A DNA stretch of 64,000 nt, taken from Antedon mediterranea (lineage: Eukaryota; Echinodermata; Crinoidea; Comatulida; Antedonidae). This document shows, piece by piece, positions 21,901-34,176 of the stretch (position 1 is the stretch's first letter; every line of letters starts with the position of its first letter). The position numbers and the translations under genes are program-made. A model generated the notes under the pieces. That model was not told the DNA's origin. It did no database searches and saw nothing but the letters and a program-made list of their open reading frames with translations. Where the stretch lies: the NCBI RefSeq assembly GCF_964355755.1, contig NC_092675.1, positions 8,342,312 to 8,406,311 of the forward strand, given 5' to 3'.

Positions 21901-24188
21901 AGGCAGGCAACTGAAAATGAAAGAAGTAGTCTAGTAGCCTAGTGTATGATGGTTTAAATATACATTAAAAAATATCTATTAAACCAAACAACTAGAGTTA
22001 TAGGCCTTTCCGATTCAAAATCTTTAACAAATATTGGACCTTACTGCATATTGTATGGTTACATATACTATAACATATATTTATCTTCTCGTTATGATAA
22101 AAGTAGTATTGCCGTAGCCTGTAAAGCGATTCTTTATATAATATGAAATAACATGGAAAGATCATTTCTTCAACAACAACAAATTTGTAACGATCTATAA
22201 TGTTGTACAAAATAAAAATCCATGTAAATATATATATATATATATATATATGTAGGCCTACTTTAATATGGATATTATCAGTGGAAAATTTATAACCAAA
22301 TGAACGTGATCAAGCCTACCTTTTATTTTAAGATTGCTTATTAAATTTGAGTTGACAGACCACTGCATATGGAGTTAATAATTAACACTTTAATCATCAA
22401 GTATTTTAAGCCTTAGGTTATTAGGTAAGGTTGTCTCGTAGTTTTATTGTGACGGTACTAATCCATCTTTTGCACGATCAATGAATGATGTTGCACAATG
22501 GTTTGGACTAGAAGTCGTAATAGCAGAACAATAGTAATTAATAGACAAGGTATTGTGATAATACAGGTTCCCTTGATTTCTGCATCCATAGTTACAGTGA
22601 CCAATGTCAATGTATTGATTATACCCTATATCAATAACAGCTCCTTTCAGTAATGTCTATTTTCTAAAATACTACACACATTTGTTTGCCTAATTTTTAT
22701 TTGACAAAACTACAAAATATTTAGAGAATAATAAAGTTAGCATTACTGTTGTTTTCCTTGTTGTTTCCCCTCTTCGGAGAGTGGAGATATATAATTAATT
22801 AACCATTATTCATTATTCTTTTTATTCATACTTAAAGAAAAATAATATTTGATTTGACTTCGATCAACAAAGACCGTTGAGGGACCTTTACAGTCGGCTG
22901 TAGGCCTACAACCCCTCCCAGTTCGATGTCAGTTTAGTGCACTTAATCCCCAGAGACGCATGTATGCCTAGCTACCAATGGCCTAATCACTATTCAATTT
23001 GAAGGAAATTTACAGTCGGCTGTAGGCCTACAACCCCTCCCAGTTTAGTGCACTTAATCCCCAGACGCATGTATGCCTAGCTACCATGGCTAATAACTAT
23101 TCAATTTCAAATTTAGTAAGAGAAACAATGCAAACACATTACATTTATACGAGAATTTTCCGGCACCAGTGCATTATAATTCAAACCAAACAATTTACAC
23201 ATAACAAACGATGACGTTTAAACAAATATATAAAACCAAACTTATTGCGGAAGTATAGATAACGAGTCTCTATAAACGCCTACGTAGGCATGATGTCATA
23301 AGACATATTCTGAGAGAAAATAATACATTTAAAATCTAAACTACCGAATTACTTAGGCCTAATATTTGGAAAATTACTTTCTTTAGAGAGAGGTAATACA
23401 TCGTGATGTCATAAGACATAAACTGAGAGAAAATAATACATTTAAAATCTACTACGGAATTACTAGGCCAAATATTTGGAAAATTAATTATTATAGAGGG
23501 GTATTATAAGAAAATTCTCCACATGATATTTTTTAAAGAATTTATACCACCCGTCAGCGTAATTCAATCATATAGCAACGAAATGTTAATATTATTTTTT
23601 GCTAATATCTCTTACCTTTCCATATTTCCAACCACCCGGCGGTTCGTAGGGGATAGAAAACTCCAACTGTTCATGTTCACCAGTCTTTGAAGCAAGTTCT
23701 GGAAGTTCAGAAGAATTATAAATAGGTTTATCATTAGAACTAATTTTCCGTCTCTCCACCGTTTTATGTCCACCGAGAGAAGAACTGATCATGGTTAATT
23801 CCGTAGAAGGAATTTCATCAGGATTCGGTGATTGTCCATCTCTTAACGCTGCCCAAGCATTACTCGTGTCTCTGTAGACAATCGTTCTGGAAGAACCAGA
23901 TTTGTTAGATACCAAGCTAGCAGTAGATTTTCCAAGGTAGATTGTATTTCCATTTACGCTATCTTTAATGTCATGAACAACAATATCGTTTTCAATTTCA
24001 TTTTTTAATAGTGTACTATTTTCAATTAATTCATTTGTAGGTCCTTGTACATTAATAGTCGGTTGCGTCTCCTGCTGACGTGTTGACGTCTTTTTAAATG
24101 CAGCAACAGTAAAAGCTGCTCTGCGAAAGGTTTGTACGGCTTTCTGTTGATTTGTTTGCTTTTTTTGTTTTCCAAGTGTAACTCCCAT
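15553..24188 (-). CDS. PHF24: PHD finger protein 24 homolog (PHD plus EF-hand protein)
   Basis: Seven coding exons in transcription order: 24188-23616, 20838-20653, 19622-19544, 17085-16886, 16549-16377, 16072-15968, 15661-15553. They total 1425 nt (474 aa plus stop), with GT-AG borders and matching phases throughout. The N-terminus MGVT... places Gly at position 2, as in the vertebrate protein, so N-myristoylation is possible, although residue 6 is not Ser. Residues 1-191 are polar and low in recognisable domains. The PHD-type zinc finger has a complete Cys4-His-Cys3 set (C198, C201, C212, C215, H220, C223, C250, C253). EF-hand loops follow at 320-331 (DTDMTGSLTWWE) and 369-380 (DTDGDGSITDYE, a canonical Ca-binding loop). 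The C-terminus contains YIIAARPN, matching the ILAARPN block of vertebrate PHF24. The fifth exon reads into an in-frame TAA if the donor is skipped. The family's function is poorly known; vertebrate PHF24 is neuronal. Confidence 0.92.
16615..16698. mobile_element. MITE family A, right-half fragment
   Basis: It contains CAGTGATATGACATCATCATG and the right terminus GTTTGATAGTGTAGACAGAG. The left half is absent. It lies in an intron of the PHF24 homolog. Confidence 0.65.
17774..17847 (-). tRNA. tRNA-like sequence, degenerate inverted copy
   Basis: This is the reverse-complement copy of the cloverleaf at 18107-18178. It carries the same anticodon-loop sequence ATATCAA and the same downstream T-run, but has two extra bases in the D loop and mismatches in the acceptor and anticodon stems. 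It is probably a pseudogene copy or the tRNA-related part of a SINE. Confidence 0.45.
18025..18290. repeat. Nested inverted repeat around the tRNA-like gene
   Basis: AACAAATCAGGCAAAGAACA (from about 18031) and its continuation through ACCGCCCGGTGATATACT are repeated in reverse complement at about 18241-18287. These arms enclose the tRNA-like sequence at 18107. The tRNA segment is itself inverted relative to 17725-17900, giving an interleaved A'-B-A-B' layout. A (TA)n run follows the right arm. Confidence 0.7.
18107..18178 (+). tRNA. tRNA-like gene with complete cloverleaf, anticodon AUC
   Basis: A 72-base sequence folds as a full tRNA: acceptor GCCCCAG/TTGGGGC, D stem GTCT/GGAC, anticodon stem TCTGC/GCAGG with loop ATATCAA, and T stem CCGAG/CTCGG with loop TTCGAGT. 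A pol III terminator-like TTTTT follows at 18181-18185. The body resembles Glu/Asp tRNAs. The loop gives anticodon AUC (would read Asp GAU), which is not the usual eukaryotic Asp anticodon GUC. It may be a tRNA-derived repeat rather than a translating tRNA. Confidence 0.5.
18895..19080. repeat. (CAT)n microsatellite with CGTCGC interruptions
   Basis: Long runs of CATCATCAT alternate with CGTCGCCGTCATC units. They create His- or Ile/Ser-rich open frames in all three plus frames, none of which looks like a gene. The tract lies in the intron between exons 3 and 4 of the PHF24 homolog. Confidence 0.9.
22888..23107. repeat. Tandem duplication of about 115 bases
   Basis: TTTACAGTCGGCTGTAGGCC and the following CTACAACCCCTCCCAGTT, TTAGTGCACTTAATCCCCAG and ACGCATGTATGCCTAGCTAC occur twice, starting at 22888 and 23009. 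The second copy lacks a short internal segment. It lies in the first intron of the PHF24 homolog. Confidence 0.85.
23289..23508. repeat. Tandem duplication of about 110 bases
   Basis: TGATGTCATAAGACATA, GAGAGAAAATAATACATTTA and AATATTTGGAAAATTA occur in the same order in two adjacent units starting near 23289 and 23403. Small deletions separate the copies. It lies close to the tandem duplication at 22888-23107, in the same intron. Confidence 0.85.
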
Positions 24189-25404
24189 GATGGCAAAAAT
24201 ATTTCATTTCAACTCAACATTATAAACACACTATTAGTAAATGGAACTTGAGACAAGTGCCAATGACACCTGTTTGACTGGAACCAAAATTGTCCTCAAA
24301 CAATTATTTCGTGTTTTCTTAACTTCTTAAAGTGTGACATCGAAACAACCAGTTCATTATGTTGTTATCCGTTGTGATCTTCGTTAATTATTAATTTCCG
24401 AAACAAAGTTAAAATAGATTCAATACAGTGCTGTTACAAACAAACAGTTTGACAGTTAGAGTAGAGAATGACCAATGATCTGGTCAATTATATGCCTAAA
24501 AAGCAATACAATTAAGCATCGGACTTTGTTCCCTGATCGTCCAATCACACAATCCAAATGGAAATCAGCTACTCAGAGTAGATTATAAGATCTTTGGTAG
24601 TGTAGTATTTTTTGGTATTGGTGCCCTCTATTGCACAAGCACAAACAAAAACCAACTAACTCGAGCGGAGAGGTGGTTGTCAAAGTGAACCGACGCTCAA
24701 GGAAGACAACAGGATCAAATAAATAAATATTGGATGATGATTTGGTTTTATAACCTTTTGCCATATTATTAGTGAAAAGGGAAAGGTATATTTGTTATAC
24801 AATGATCAGTATTATTATATCGAAATTATAAGTGTAGGTCTAGGCACTAGGCCTAGGAGGGTAGTGGTCGACGTGACGGATCTGAAAAGGTCCTGGGCTG
24901 GGCCCAACCTTGGCCAGTCCAGATCCTACTCTAGTAAGCTAGGCCTAGGCCCTAGTCTAGGCCTGACCTTCCTAACTAAATGATACTTTCAGATCAGTCA
25001 ATGCTATTTGATATCATTCATACATACAGAGGGTGTGACAAAAACCTGTCACGTTTGAAATCTTTTGTGATAACTTCATTCATTTGCTAGGCCTATTGTT
25101 TATTAATTAACAATAATATAGGTAGGCCTAGGCCTAATGTTTGAAGTTATTTATTATTATTATTACGAAAAATTTTAACCTTCTATTCTAAGAAGGCTTC
25201 TTGTTTATTTAGGCTTATAATAATATAGTATGCCTAGGTTGCATGCATGAGCTTTCTTTAACCAACCAACCAATAAGAGCTCGGCTAATGGATTTACAGT
25301 ATGTAGAAGTGTTGAGTATTAGGCCCTATGTATTCTATTGAAGTCGTCTCTTTCAGCAGAGTTGTGTGAATTGTTCCACATACCCGAGTCTTGCATACTG
25401 TATT
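24189..25404. other. Intergenic region upstream of PHF24 homolog
   Basis: This should contain the promoter and 5' UTR of the minus-strand PHF24 homolog. From 24830 to 25260 it is unusually rich in AGGCCTAG/TAGGCCTA palindromes and CTAG steps. I see no coding exon. The region ends at the repeated CAAGTT tail of the retrotransposon that starts at 25405. Confidence 0.6.
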
Positions 25405-28019
25405 GTAGTTCAAGTTCAAGTTCAAGTTCAAATTTATTCACATAATGCAAACATATACAAAATATAAAAGATACAAGTGGTTGGAAATTAAGTAAATAAT
25501 AGTTGCATTATGCCTGGAGAATACCATTTAAACCCCAAGGGGCTTTAAGCCTGGATCCACCAGAAAGAATAAAAAAGTTAAAAAAGATAATAATAAGCAA
25601 AGTGATGGTACGCTACTGACAGACAGAGACGGACATGTACGACGATACAAACACGACAAGGACGACAGGAAGGACAAACTGTATTTATATGATTTGCCTA
25701 ATTAAATTTAATTATAAGTTATTAATATGATCAAAATAATTAATTTATTTTATATTTTGATATTAGATAAGATTTGTAGTTTATTTTTAGAGTATTATTT
25801 GTTTTGCTATTAGTTATTGACGGATTAAGAGAGTTCCAGAGTAGGGGACCAGTATGTAGTATAGAGTTAAGTATTTGCTTACTGCTATAGTTTTTGGAAA
25901 TGTAGTTGTTTGCGTTCCTAGTGTTATATTTGTGTAGTTCGTTATTTTTAGTGAAGAAACCGTTGAAAGTGGATGGTAGTTTGTTATTTGAGTACCTAAA
26001 CATGAAGAGGGCAGTTTGCAATTTATTAATGTCAAAAATGTTTAGGGTATTTAGGGTGTGAAAAAGAGGTTTAGAGTGGGAGAAGTATTTTGAGAGAGTG
26101 CAAATGCGAAGGGCCTTTTTTTGGAGTTTGAAAAGTTTGTCTATTTTGGTTGTTTCCGTGCTGGTCCATGGACAGAGAGTTCGATGTTTTGAGTTAGTGG
26201 CTGCCCATGCAATGTTGCAGTAAGAGAGATGTGGAAGTATTAGAGTATTATATAAAGAAAAAAGGATGTTAGACGGAAGAGTGAATTTAAGTTTATTTAG
26301 TATGCCAATAGTTCTTGAAATTTAGTTTGATATGTTATTAATATGGAGATTCCAGTTCAGTTTATTATCAATAATTACACCAAGAAAATGGGTGTGGTCG
26401 ACTGGTTTGATGGGTATATTATCGATATAGATATTTGTATTTGTAGCATTATTATTGTTTTTATTTCCGGAAAAGTGAATGTAATTTGTTTTGCTGATGT
26501 TTAGTGAAAGCTTGTTGATTTTAAACCAGTTTGAAACGTTTCGGATTTCTCGGTTGAAAGTTTGAATTAAAGTGTTAGGATCTGGGCTGGAGAGAAAGAT
26601 ATTAGTGTCATCTGCAAATAGAACATAAGAGAAATAGTTTGAGGCATAAATCAGATCATTTATGTAGATTAGGAAGAGAAGGGGACCAAGAATAGAACCT
26701 TGAGGAACGCCACATTTAACAGGAAGGATGTCAGAGGAGTGAGAATTAAAAGAAGTGAATTGCATTCTGTCTTGAAGGTAGTTAGTAATTAGGGATAAAG
26801 GAATTCCACGGATGCCATAGTGGTTAAGTTTAGATAAGAGGATTGAGTGGTCAATAGTGTCAAAAGCTTTGGATAGGTCGAGGAATAGGCCAATGGTGTG
26901 ATGTTTATTTGATAGTGCGACAGAAATTTTATTTGGGATGTCAAGAAGTGCGAGATCAGTGGAATGTTGTAAGCGGAAGCCATACTGGTTGTTTTGAAGA
27001 ATGTTATGGGTAGAGAAGAAATGATAAAGTCTGTCATAGATAATGCGTTCTAGTATTTTAGAAAAGCAAGGTAGGAGAGAGATAGGTCGATAGTTTGAGA
27101 AGGAATGTGGGTCGTTCTTTTTGAAAACGGGGATTACTTTAGCAGTTTTTAGGGAGGAAGGAAAAATACCAGTAGAAAGAGAAAGATTAAAAATATGAGT
27201 AAGGGGACCGGCAATAAATGGTGCAATATCTTTTAAGACCTTAGGGTCAATGTCATCCGGCCCAGAGCTTTTGCCGTTTTTAAATTTTGATGTGATGTCG
27301 AGAATTTCTTTGCTAGAGGTGGGGGAGAAGAAGATAGAGTCTTTGGTGGGGTTGTTGAGAAAGTCAGAGAAATTTCCACCGTTGGATTGGATTTTTGAAG
27401 CAAGCTTGGGGCCAATTTCAGTAAAATATTGATTAAATTTGGTAGCAATTTCAATGGGATCAGTTAATTTAATGTCGTCATTTAGAAAAAATGTGGCTGT
27501 TGTCTTTTGGATGTTTTTCCCTAAGATATTATTGATTGTTTGCCATGTTTTTTTTATGTTGTTTTTGTAATTATCAAATTTATTTGTAAAATGTTGTTTA
27601 CTTGAAATTCTAATCAGATGGGTAAGTTTATTTCTGAATGTTATATAGTTGGTTTTATTGATTTGGGTAGGTGAATTTATGTATTTTTTATATAGTTTAT
27701 TTCGAGTATTTATAGATTTTATTATTCCATTTGTTATCCAAGGTTTGTTTAGTTTGCGTTTATTTATTTTAATTTTTGTCCTTGGAATATTAGTATTGTA
27801 TAATAAAGAAAATTTATCATGGAATGATTTATATGATTCCTCCGCAGAGTTGTTTTCATATACCTCATTCCAGTTTGTGTTGATTAAATTGACACCTAAT
27901 GATGCAATTGTTTTAGAATTAATTTTTCTTGTGGAGTACGTATTTTTAATTTGTATCTGACGAGTATGAGAGTTACCATTGGGATTATTTGGTATTTGGA
28001 ATATTGGGAAGTGATCGGA
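25405..28019 (-). mobile_element. 5'-truncated non-LTR retrotransposon (CR1/L2-like)
   Basis: The minus strand encodes the end of an endonuclease domain (SDHFPIF at about 28010), a linker, and a full reverse transcriptase. RT motifs are SNYRPISLLP near 27090, [13 protein letters not shown] near 26870, [10 protein letters not shown] near 26710 and VLFADDTN near 26620. A C-terminal region ends at a stop at 25740. A TAA at 26322-26324 interrupts the RT C-terminal part, so this copy is inactive, although the frame is otherwise largely open through the RT core. The 3' end carries a short tandem run of GAACTT units (25407-25430), typical of the CR1/L2 group. The 5' end is cut inside the endonuclease domain, about 110 bases before the start codon of the C1orf87 homolog. 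Confidence 0.9.
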
Positions 28020-28129
28020 AGTAGTCTATCTAAGCTTAATTCCTTGTGTTTAAAGAGAACACAATTTGATATGGTTTCGATAAGTACAATTTTCTATTAA
28101 TAAATGTTTACTTTCAGCACTATGATATC

Positions 28130-31100
28130 ATGAGTCGCAAGAAACACTCGGCGGCGTGCAATGCTCCATTTGGGACCGACGTTCAACCAACATGTGACAT
28201 GAAAATTATTGGGGGAAGAGCAGTGGAAATTCCTATGGAATCACCGGCAGTGAGGTAAACAAAATTCCAGCATTTTTTTCAGAACATTTAAATATACTAA
28301 ATAAATTATGCACTACAGTTCGTTATCAAATCCATCTTTCGGCCAAGTATCTCTACTGTGCTAATTCACCATCTTGAACCTAAACTACCATTTTGTTTCT
28401 TGAACAAATACTGTACATTCTTTATTTATTTATTACCTTTACTTATTTAGTGCAAAGAAGAGTGGCAGAGATTTACCTCCGGTGCATAACAGTCCAAAGG
28501 AAAGTCCCCGAATACCAAGCCAGTTCAACTACCAAACCTTTAATGATCTTTCACAGAATAAGCAATCTAAAGAACAGGTAGGTTTAAATGATCTGATTTT
28601 GGAATTATGATTGAAATCAACTGGAAAAGATAACAAAGAAGTCATGTCATGTAAATTTATTGTTATTTAAAGTAATGACATTCTCAGGAAGACGATTGTA
28701 TCATAACAACTGATATGTTGAGAGATTCTCAACCATACTTTATTTCCTTTTGTGTACTGCAAACATAAAGGCCAACTAAGACAGCGTCGTCGAGTTGTCT
28801 CGCCGGGAGAAGATTAAACATGTTTAAAGTTCTCGCGACAACCTAAAAACTATGCATATTTTGTCGTGCCTCATCGTACGATGCTGTTTGAGTTGGCCTT
28901 AACTTTACTCATTGTTCTTCAAAATTGTTGAAAATAGGGATTTTCTTATACCTAAGTTGGATATTCTTACATATTCTGAAATATATTGACAACAGAATGA
29001 TACAGATACAGATTCCTTTTCTTATCCAATATTAAATGGAAATTATAGATAGATAGATTCTATTATTTCGCCTAGTACTATTTGATTTTAAAAATACCCC
29101 TTTTTCAGCAAGAACGACTGCGAGCAATTGCTTCTAGAACATCTCCACCAGATAAGAGTAACTCCCACATACATGGTATTAGGTCAAGGTCAGGAAGCCT
29201 TCCAGGTGCTCACAGGTCAGTAGAAAAACTTGATTCACTTAAGCAAAATGTGTTATTTTGATTTTGCTTAAGCAATATAAACTTTGTTTACTTGCTTAAG
29301 AATAGTTATTTATACAGTATACAACAAGTAACATTTCATATGTTAAAGTTACCTGTGTAACTTTAACCTAGCCATGCATATCTAATAAACCAAAATAAAC
29401 AGAGAAAGTGACAAATTTGCACATGTAGTAGATTGCATTATTAAATGATCTTTAAAGGGCTATAGAAATTAAATTTAAGAATATTTACTTTCAGAATTCT
29501 TCCTCCAATACCCAAGTCTGATAGGCCAACCTATCCCTCTAGCGAGAACACACCATGTTCAACTGAAGTAATCTCACCAAATGAGATCCAAGACAAGTCA
29601 AAGATATCAATGACTGTTCAGTTACAAGGCATGCTTAAAGAGTTTGATCCAAATTGCTTTAAAGACATGTACAAGAGCCTAGCAGAGTTTGATCACAGGT
29701 TAACAGGCTATGTAAACCAAGCTCAACTCAACATGATAGCACTGCGGCATGGCTTACCTATTCCAACAACCATGTTGAGACTGCTTTTTAGTAGCTTTGC
29801 AAAGGGTAGTAACCCTGATATGGTCAATTATGAGAAGTTATTACAGTACCTTGCCAGGGCACAACTGGGTTCAGCCAAGGCTGAAACTATGCTTCATGAG
29901 TCGATAAACAGGTACATTTATTGGAATTTCCAGATTTAATCTTGTACTAACTTTTTTTATATTGGATCTTTTTGTTCCGGCGGTAATGACACTGTATCCT
30001 TTTCCGTGCTATGCTAACTTATGCCCATTCCTTTGTAGGTTCCTTCTCCTAGCATTACCTTTTTCCAATTCTTTTAAGTAGTTTTAATGGCTTTCGTATA
30101 TTATCTGATCCTCAACACAGTATTGTTTGACTCAAGCTTTGAGATAAAGAATTGGAAAATATGTATTACATGAAAGAATAGAAACATAAACTTCAAATCT
30201 TAGATTTTGTGCCAAATATATATATATATAGCAGAATATTGTCTGTCCACCAGATCAGACATAGTTCAATGATTGCCTGTAAAGCAGCACTTCTCATTAA
30301 ACCAAACCAGATGTTCTATTCTTTTTATCTATTTCTAGATTTGTGAGTGAAGTAAAGACTCTGGATGGTCCTGATGAACAAGTTTCCTTAGATGAGAAAA
30401 TGGCAAAGTTTGAAGCAATACTCATCAGAAATAAACAGATGTCGCATGAAGAAATTGCTTTAACAGAAAAAAGCCTCAGTCGACAACAAGAAGACTATCA
30501 ACAGATTGAACAAAGGTAATAATTGTTCTGCATGAATTTAATAAGCTACACCTGAGTCATAGCCACCAGTACTACAGGTGGTGAGGTTCACATTCAAATA
30601 GAAATAAGTGAATTTACCCTAGACAATGGATGAGTATTTGCTTTTTTCCAACTTTTAAAATGTAAAGGGAAAACACCATACTATATACAGTATAGCAGGA
30701 CTCTCTATGGTACAATTTGACACATTACTGTAAGGGAAAACACCAAACTATATATAGCAAGCATAGTACAATGCGACATGCGAACAATTAAAATTATTAA
30801 GATTGTTACTATAATAGTTCTTTCTCTTCTACAGTATCTTGCACTTACTACACTACTGTGCTACCAAATACTCCTCACCCCTCTTTAATCTGCCTCTGAA
30901 TTACACCCTTATTATCCTAGCTACATCTCTGAACAAGAAAAATATCATAACATGCAAAATGGATCTATGATTTATGAAGTAATTTAATTGATTGTTGTTT
31001 TAGGGAAAGTAGGCGTTCTTATGAGAAATCTGAAATTCAATCACCAATTATTTATAAGTAAGTAAAACCAGAAATTTTCCTTCAAAAAGCTTTATCTTTT

Positions 31101-33644
31101 AATTTCAACCATCCTACAGTACACAATAGCTATAGATTTTCTATTATTAGTGATTATTTATAAAGTGCCTTTCCAAAAGATAAAAGCGCTGTACAGAGAA
31201 TTAACAGAAACAATGTACAGATAAGATATATATATATAGTGTATACGGTATGATTTTAGTAATAAATATGATTCCACTTTCCTATGGTAGAAAACCAGTA
31301 AAGGTATTTTCTGAGCGAGATGATGCCATGTTGCTAATGTTAATTGAACAACAGATTATTCAAGGTAAAGAGGATAGCATAGATTTGGCAGAGATCAGTG
31401 ATACAATGTCAAGTTATGACAAATATAATGATGGAACCATTACACAAAAACAGGTAAATCAGCTTGCAGTAGAATTGTTGTCATTAAAATATTTTTTTCA
31501 TTGTGATATACTGTACAGTAACTTCTAGATAGCTGTCAATACCATTTTCTAAGACTACAATCGGAAAACAACAACTACTTACTAATACCATAAATGGTCT
31601 TATTTGCACTGTGTTCCTGTTTAAGGCACTCCTTGACCATAGTTATTGTGGTAGTACAAGTCTTCTCAGATAAGGACTGGAGGTCCGATATTACATCTGG
31701 CTTTTGAGCAGTAGGGGTTAACCTTTCTACTAGTGAATTTTGAGACTGAGTTGTTAGTCATTACTAACAACACAGCAGTTGAATCGCATTGTTACAGCTC
31801 AGAAACCACAAGAATGTCCCATTGGGAAGAAAAGAAATACATATTAGAACAGTTGAATAACACTAACTGTTTAACAATTAGTTTCAGGAGGTTTGTTTAA
31901 AGCATAGACTACCATTCCAAGGATCTGTATTGGAGAAGATGTTGATGCGATGTGACACAGGTGATTCAAAGTTAAGGTATATAGACACCATCAACTCAAT
32001 AGCAATTCCAACTGAAAAAATTACAATTTCGTCCCAGTTCACCATATTTTTTAGCTAGATTCAGTAACCTATTTGTAAAGTTACCTGGTTTAAATGGTTT
32101 AAATACTGTGTATGTACAGTGATTTGAGAATGGGTCAAGTAATTTAAGTTTGATTCTTTTTTTTGTCATGTTAGTTGGATAGCCTTCATTGATTTTCTAA
32201 GCAAGGTACAATCTATAAAAACATCGCAAGAACAAATGAATGGGTCCAGTCGTCCAGGCACATGGCCATCACTTGGTATAAGGAAGACGTATGAACAGGA
32301 TGAACATAATCAACCTCTTGCACAGAGCTTCAGGAAGGCACAAGAACAAGTTGATGCTCCATGGCAAAAGAAGAAACCCCTAGGGGTAAAATATATATAG
32401 ATATATATTCTATCTAGCTTTAAAGTAGAAATTAATTATACAAATATTGCCTGCTTATGGGTGTAATATAAAATTTGAGGGATTTATATTTTAGGTATTT
32501 CATATTCTGGTAGCACTAAGGACAAATATAGTCCTATAAAATACAATTCTCAATAATTTTAAACCAATAGAAAAGGCAATATTTGTAGCTAAAGCGTTTC
32601 TGTAGTCCGCAGGAATAACATGGCCTTATGGCTTTTCACCCTCCTTACCTCAACAAAGAATGACCATATCAATGCAAGTAATTACTATTTCATTGTCCTT
32701 ACAATACTGAATAATTCTTCTTCATTAATAAATTTACACTTAGCTTTATAACTACAAACTCTCTTGTTTCCAACCTTTCAGCCTGTCAGAAAATCGTCAG
32801 TAGAAGAGTATGTAACCAGAGATGACACACCATCACCTGCTATAGAGTCATCAAGTGACGGCGCAGAGGATGTCTACCAGCGTAAACAGCTGACTTATCT
32901 TGCCAAAAAGCATCAAGCATTGAGAGATCAAAGCCAAGAAATGATGGATGCTGTAGTAGACAATGAAGTTGAGCCATGGTTCTCTAGGTTTATGCACCTG
33001 GCCCAAGGATTGTACAACAGTGATAGTACAAACACAGGTAAGGTAGGCAGGCTAGGCCTATAATTTAATACCATAAAATAGTAGTTATGATGCTGCCATT
33101 ACTCTAAAGCTTAGAGTGCTAAAACTTATAAGTGCTTTCTATAATCCACTAGCAAAGTTTCACAAGTTAAGCTGTAGTTTGGTTGTTAATATGCATATAT
33201 ACAGTTCAATCCTGGCAACCACTGCACCACACTCCCTTGGCTTCAAATAGGACTATAAGGTTATCGTTCCTTTAATTGCCAAGCAAAAGCAAGAGATTTA
33301 GGCCTTCCAATTTCAAGTTCCAGGGAGACTTGCTGTAATTGGCGAGTTACTTGCTCTTGGATGTGTTTGTAAAAAACAATTCCAAAAATCAAAATATTAT
33401 AGCCATTTTTGTTTAGGCACGGTAAAATACTTTCAAGAAGATGATATTAAAAAGAAATAAATATATTTTTGCAGGTTACCTACCAAAGGAAGAAATGTTA
33501 CGCCTTGTAAACAACTACAATTTGATATACAACTTAAAGATACCAGCGGAGAGAATATATAAAGTGATTAACAGCTGTGTGGGGGTCAGAGGTCAAATAA
33601 TGATTGAACCAGTTCTTGAATCACTCAGGTTAAGTATATACTGA
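28130..33644 (+). CDS. C1orf87: C1orf87 homolog (EF-hand-related protein)
   Basis: Eleven coding exons: 28130-28254, 28451-28577, 29109-29215, 29495-29911, 30339-30515, 31004-31057, 31291-31453, 31888-31976, 32175-32385, 32782-33037, 33475-33644. They total 1896 nt (631 aa plus stop), with GT-AG borders and consistent phases. Recognised by similarity to human C1orf87: an N-terminal MKIIGG motif (residues 23-28), a PDMVNYEKLLQYL block in exon 4, and a C-terminal VNNYNLIYNL block followed by IEPVLESLRL. The protein has degenerate EF-hand-type helix pairs (exons 4, 7-9 and 10-11), a charged Gln/Glu-rich stretch in exons 5-6 that may be coiled coil, and no signal peptide or membrane segment. The human protein is described as a carcinoma-related EF-hand protein; its function is unknown. 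An acceptor at 28112-28115 suggests a non-coding 5' exon further upstream, across the retrotransposon. Confidence 0.9.
28768..28900. mobile_element. Short MITE with AAGGCCAACT termini
   Basis: AAGGCCAACT at the left end is mirrored by AGTTGGCCTT at the right end. The 133-base body is otherwise non-coding, and the element is intronic in the C1orf87 homolog. Confidence 0.65.
31140..31215. repeat. SINE/LINE-tail-like fragment
   Basis: TTATAAAGTGCCTTTCC and AAAAGCGCTGTACAGAG resemble the paired GCGC/AGCGCTG motif also seen at 11640 and 13600. It is a short intronic remnant. Confidence 0.35.
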
Positions 33645-34176
33645 AGCAAACAACAAGTGTTATATTACTTTACAGTTATTATACTGTTATTGCTATACTA
33701 TAGAGTGGCTGGGTGTGCAGTAGTGTTTAATATAATATACTGTACATGATGTGTCTTGCATGTGCATATTTGTAGCACTAAATTAATAACATACTGTAGA
33801 TTTGGTTGGTCATTTTTAATCGTTGAAAAGTTGCTTTGTTGTATTCAATGCATATTTTTCCCATGGTTTTGCTATTGAGTTTTGTTATTGTTGGCTAAAC
33901 TTTCTCTATATACAGTTCTGTGGTCAAAATGGGTAAAACTGCAAACGCTAAGCCTTGTATGCTAATTTGCATAATAAAAGTTTGTTATCAATTATATATA
34001 AATCTTAATTTGACTCCAAATGTCACTTCATGGAGCAATACACCGTTTAGCCTATGTTTAGTGTCCGGCTGATGTAGTGTAAAGACGAAGGTATTACTAC
34101 ATTATTTTATATACAGTTTAATATTACAATGTTATTCACCTATAAATGTATTTGTTTTGTAAATGATTTTTTAATA

